This document shows, in pieces, positions 61,389 through 64,000 of a stretch of DNA of 64,000 nt. A program made the position numbers and the translations under genes. Source of the DNA: Streptomyces sp. CT34 (GTDB lineage: Bacteria; Actinomycetota; Actinomycetes; Streptomycetales; Streptomycetaceae); the NCBI RefSeq assembly GCF_000805335.1, contig NZ_KN708638.1, positions 6,121,692 to 6,185,691 on the forward strand. The letters are read 5' to 3'. Below the pieces are notes generated by a model, which did no database searches, was not told the DNA's origin, and saw nothing but the letters and a program-made list of their open reading frames with translations. Numbering within the stretch: position 1 is the first letter of the stretch; the number at the start of each line of letters is the position of its first letter.

Positions 61389-61424
61389 CAGCGCCCCGGC
61401 ACCATCGCTGGTGCCGGGGCGCTG
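61389..61424. terminator. Bidirectional terminator, perfect 15-bp stem
   Basis: The arms at 61389-61403 and 61410-61424 (CAGCGCCCCGGCACC and its complement) pair perfectly around a six-base loop, between the convergent stops at 61366 and 61450. Confidence 0.92.
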
Positions 61425-61449
61425 CCGCGGTTCGTGCCGGGCCGGGGAG

Positions 61450-61623
61450 TCAGGCGCTGATGGCGCCGTAGCGCACCCCGTGCTCGGTCGCCAGGCGCTG
61501 CAGGTCCTCGAGCTCCGCCTGTTCCACCTCGGCGAGGTGGTCGTCGCCCGTAGCGCGGGCCCGGTCCAGATCGGCTTCGGTCTTCTCTATGCGCTGCAGA
61601 ATGCCTGCGGTGAACGCGTCCAT
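61450..61623 (-). CDS. Small acidic coiled-coil protein (57 residues)
   Basis: This short conserved-looking Streptomyces protein is of unknown function. It is almost entirely helical: MDAFTAGILQRIEKTEADLD (1-20), then RARATGDDHLAEVEQAELED (21-40) and LQRLATEHGVRYGAI, with heptad-like hydrophobics and many acidic residues. The start is ATG 61623 with GAGGGGG upstream. A longer frame opens upstream but is rich in Arg/Pro and unlike the helical part, so it was not used. It is convergent with the inositol-phosphatase family gene and divergent from cutR, whose promoter lies about 300 bases away. Confidence 0.75.
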   Translation of the reverse strand: MDAFTAGILQRIEKTEADLDRARATGDDHLAEVEQAELEDLQRLATEHGVRYGAISA

Positions 61624-61928
61624 GTGCGCCCCCTCGTCGTGGGTCGGTGGCACGGGGGTGTGCCGACGGGTGGGTCGATCACGGCGTGGTCCCTGCGGGT
61701 GGGGATCGTGGCATGACGCCGGTACAGGGCGTGATCGCGGGTGTGCAGACGTCCTCCCCACGGGCATCCTCAGGGAAACCTCAACTCGCCCGGGAATCCT
61801 CGCGTCCGCCCGCCCGCACCCCCTCCAGGCCCCTCTTACAGCCGGTTTATGGCTCTTCGGGGCAGGATGGAAGAGCTCTGGACATTGTTGTGCCCTGCTC
61901 ATGAGGGCCGTGAGGAAGGACTAGCGAC

Positions 61929-62582
61929 GTGCGTGTTCTCGTCGTCGAGGACGAGCAGCTGCTCGCCGATGCGGTGGCCACCGGACTGCGCCGGGAGGCC
62001 ATGGCCGTCGACGTGGTCTACGACGGCGCTGCCGCGGTGGAACGGATCGCGGTCAACGACTACGACGTCGTCGTGCTCGACCGCGACCTCCCACTCGTCC
62101 ACGGAGACGACGTCTGCCGCAAGATCGTCGAGCTGGGCATGCCCACCCGCGTCCTGATGCTCACCGCCTCCGGCGACGTCAGCGACCGCGTGGAGGGCCT
62201 GGAGATCGGCGCGGACGACTACCTTCCCAAGCCGTTCGCCTTCACCGAGCTGACCGCGCGGGTCCGCGCCCTGGGGCGCCGTACGACCGTCGCGCTGCCG
62301 CCCGTCCTGGAGCGCGCCGGCATCAGGCTCGACCCCAACCGCCGCGAGGTCTTCCGCGACGGGAAGGAGGTCCAGCTCGCCCCGAAGGAGTTCGCCGTCC
62401 TGGAGGTCCTGATGCGGAGCGAGGGCACGGTCGTCTCGGCCGAGCAGCTCCTGGAGAAGGCCTGGGACGAGAACACCGACCCGTTCACCAACGTCGTCCG
62501 GGTCACGGTCATGACGCTCCGCCGCAAGCTCGGCGAGCCCGCGGTGATCGTCACCGTCCCCGGCTCGGGATACCGGATCTGA
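61929..62582 (+). CDS. cutR: Response regulator CutR (OmpR family)
   Basis: This 217-residue regulator has an N-terminal receiver with phosphoacceptor Asp51 in DYDVVVLDRDLPLVHG, acidic residues in VLVVEDEQLLAD and Lys101 in DDYLPKPFAF. A C-terminal winged helix (LAPKEFAVLEVLMRSEGTVV, DPFTNVVRVTVMTLRRKLGE) follows. The start is GTG 61929 with AGGAAGGA about nine bases upstream. It is followed after six bases by its sensor kinase. CutRS of Streptomyces was found to affect copper metabolism and actinorhodin production and has more recently been linked to envelope or redox stress. Assignment rests on sequence and the conserved location after ferrochelatase, by recollection. Confidence 0.93.
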   Translation: MRVLVVEDEQLLADAVATGLRREAMAVDVVYDGAAAVERIAVNDYDVVVLDRDLPLVHGDDVCRKIVELGMPTRVLMLTASGDVSDRVEGLEIGADDYLPKPFAFTELTARVRALGRRTTVALPPVLERAGIRLDPNRREVFRDGKEVQLAPKEFAVLEVLMRSEGTVVSAEQLLEKAWDENTDPFTNVVRVTVMTLRRKLGEPAVIVTVPGSGYRI

Positions 62583-62588
62583 CCGGCG

Positions 62589-63851
62589 ATGCCCTCCCTG
62601 CCCTCCTTCTCCAAGCCGGCCGCCCCACCGCCGCCGGCGCCGCCCAAGCCGGCCTGGGACCCCAAGCCGGTCAACGTCCGGCCCTTCCCGTGGCTGCGCC
62701 CCACCATCCGGATACGGCTCACGCTGCTGTACGGCGGCATGTTCCTGATGGCCGGCATCGTGCTGCTCACGATCATCTACATGCTCGCCGCCGCGGCGCT
62801 GCACGACGGCAGTGCGCTCCCGCTGAAGATCCTCGGCGGCAAGTTCCAGTCCACCAGTGACACCTGCGCGCTGCCCACCGAGACGTCCGGGCAGCTGCTC
62901 CAGGAGGCCGTCACCAACTGCCTGATGCACCAGCGCGCGCTGGCCCTCAACAGCCTCCTGAACCGCTCGCTGCTGGCGCTGCTCGGGCTGACCATCGTGG
63001 CCTTCGCCTTCGGCTACGCGATGGCCGGCCGGGTGCTGTCCCCGCTGGGCCGCATCACCCGCACCGCGCAGCGGGTGGCCGGCTCCGATCTGCACCGTCG
63101 GATCGAGCTGGGCGGGCCCGACGACGAGCTCAAGGAACTCGCGGACACCTTCGACGAGATGCTGGACCGCCTGGACCGCGCCTTCGAGTCGCAGCGGCGC
63201 TTCGTCGCCAACGCCTCGCACGAGTTGCGCACCCCCCTTGCCATCAACCGCACCCTGCTGGAGGTCCAGCTCGCCGACCCGGACGCGTCACCCGAGCTGA
63301 CCCAGCTGGGCAAGACGCTGCTGGCGACGAACGAGCGCAGCGAGCAGCTGGTGGAGGGCCTGCTGCTGCTCGCCCGCAGCGAGAACAAGATCGTCGACAA
63401 GAAGCCGGTCGACCTGTCCGAGGTCGCCTCCCAGGCCGTCGACCAGACCCGCGAGGAGGCGCAGGCCAAGGGCGTGGAGCTGCGCGGCGTCCGGCAGCAG
63501 GTCTTCGTCCAGGGCAACGGCGTCCTCCTGGAGCGGATCGCGCTCAACCTCGTCCAGAACGCGGTGCGCTACAACGTCCCCGAGAACGGCTGGGTCGAGG
63601 TCACCACCGAGCCGCAGCCCGGCTGCGCGGTACTGGTGGTCTCCAACACCGGCCCGGTGGTCCCCGCCTACGAGGTGGAGAACCTCTTCGAACCGTTCCG
63701 GCGGCTGCGTACGGAGCGGACCGGCAGCGACAAGGGCGTGGGCCTGGGGCTGTCCATCGTGCGGTCGGTGGTGCGCGCCCACGACGGCACGATCACCGCC
63801 GAGCCGCGGGAGGGCGGCGGGCTCGACATGCGGGTGGTGCTACCGCTCTGA
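62589..63851 (+). CDS. cutS: Sensor histidine kinase CutS
   Basis: This 420-residue membrane sensor kinase has a Pro-rich N-terminus, a first membrane helix at about 44-68 (LTLLYGGMFLMAGIVLLTIIY), an extracytoplasmic loop of about 55 residues (with Cys98 and Cys117 in TSDTCALPTETSG and AVTNCLMHQR) and a second helix at about 133-150 (LLALLGLTIVAFAFGYAMAG). HAMP, HisKA (RRFVANASHELRTPLAINRT) and HATPase domains (LERIALNLVQNAVRYN, GVGLGLSIVRSVVRAHDG) follow. The paired extracytoplasmic cysteines could sense redox or metal state. The start is ATG 62589, six bases after cutR. A hairpin follows at 63913-63937. Confidence 0.93.
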   Translation: MPSLPSFSKPAAPPPPAPPKPAWDPKPVNVRPFPWLRPTIRIRLTLLYGGMFLMAGIVLLTIIYMLAAAALHDGSALPLKILGGKFQSTSDTCALPTETSGQLLQEAVTNCLMHQRALALNSLLNRSLLALLGLTIVAFAFGYAMAGRVLSPLGRITRTAQRVAGSDLHRRIELGGPDDELKELADTFDEMLDRLDRAFESQRRFVANASHELRTPLAINRTLLEVQLADPDASPELTQLGKTLLATNERSEQLVEGLLLLARSENKIVDKKPVDLSEVASQAVDQTREEAQAKGVELRGVRQQVFVQGNGVLLERIALNLVQNAVRYNVPENGWVEVTTEPQPGCAVLVVSNTGPVVPAYEVENLFEPFRRLRTERTGSDKGVGLGLSIVRSVVRAHDGTITAEPREGGGLDMRVVLPL

Positions 63852-63912
63852 GGAGGGCCGCGGGGCCGCTGTACGGCCGCTGGAAGGACGCGCGGCCCGT
63901 CGGTCATCCCCG

Positions 63913-63937
63913 GGGCTACCGGCGCGTACGGTAGCCC
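63913..63937 (+). terminator. Terminator of cutRS
   Basis: Perfect 9-bp arms GGGCTACCG (63913-63921) and CGGTAGCCC (63929-63937) with a seven-base loop lie about 60 bases after the cutS stop. Bases to the end of the window hold no further gene. Confidence 0.75.
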
Positions 63938-64000
63938 TCCCGGTGGCCGTACACCACCCGCCTGTCGGTTTGACGAAGGGGCGGGGGGGCGGGGGTCCTT

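Overview
The window is chromosomal DNA from a Streptomyces or close relative. GC content is very high, third codon positions are almost all G or C, GTG and TTG starts are common, and the gene set and order match what I remember of the S. coelicolor core region running from nrdJ through whiH-hrdB, parE/parC, ptsH and sepH to cutRS. That synteny is recalled, not computed. I see no phage, IS, CRISPR, tRNA or rRNA.

Layout. 1-2499: 3' part of the B12-dependent ribonucleotide reductase nrdJ. 2.8-10.6 kb: an accessory-looking block with an alpha/beta hydrolase, an MFS exporter carrying a TTA (bldA-type) codon and divergent from a CGNR zinc-finger regulator, a TerD protein, a two-domain YdbC-like protein, and a TetR regulator divergent from a resistance-type ABC-F ATPase with two matching operators. 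10.9-22.6 kb: histidine phosphatase, ADP-ribosylglycohydrolase, rnhB, RecQ helicase with a phosphoribosyltransferase-like tail, DUF4192 protein, glycogen-debranching-like protein and a Nudix/NrtR regulator. 23.5-26.4 kb: whiH and hrdB. 26.5-32.8 kb: secreted trypsin-like protease, a small zinc-ribbon protein, parE, and a membrane protein/histidine kinase/response regulator operon. 32.8-36.4 kb: a gene-poor stretch holding a sucrase/ferredoxin-like gene under a strong iron-box candidate and a CobW-type metallochaperone. 36.8-45.3 kb: parC, two M16 peptidase-family genes, an M23 peptidoglycan hydrolase behind a c-di-AMP riboswitch, a GntR regulator and ptsH. 45.5-64 kb: a GNAT/acyl-CoA synthetase fusion, DUF5998, a nucleotide pyrophosphatase-like protein, thymidine kinase, VOC protein, sulfurtransferase, sepH, a Pro/Ser-rich membrane protein, a sugar-lactone oxidase, an MFS transporter, ferrochelatase, an inositol-phosphatase family protein, a 57-residue protein and cutRS.

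How it fits together. Much of the window serves DNA metabolism and topology (nrdJ, rnhB, recQ, parE, parC, tdk), global transcription (hrdB) and development or division (whiH, sepH, c-di-AMP-controlled wall hydrolase). Local regulator-target pairs with visible operator-like inverted repeats (MFS/CGNR, ABC-F/TetR, Nudix self-control, VOC/sulfurtransferase) and several apparently leaderless genes are the main regulatory features. Strong hairpin terminators close most transcription units. I did not find an obviously unprecedented system. The best leads are the iron box over the sucrase/ferredoxin-like gene, the dual-operator ABC-F locus, the TTA-containing exporter, the RecQ-phosphoribosyltransferase architecture beside paired DnaA boxes, and a series of intergenic minisatellite-like repeats.
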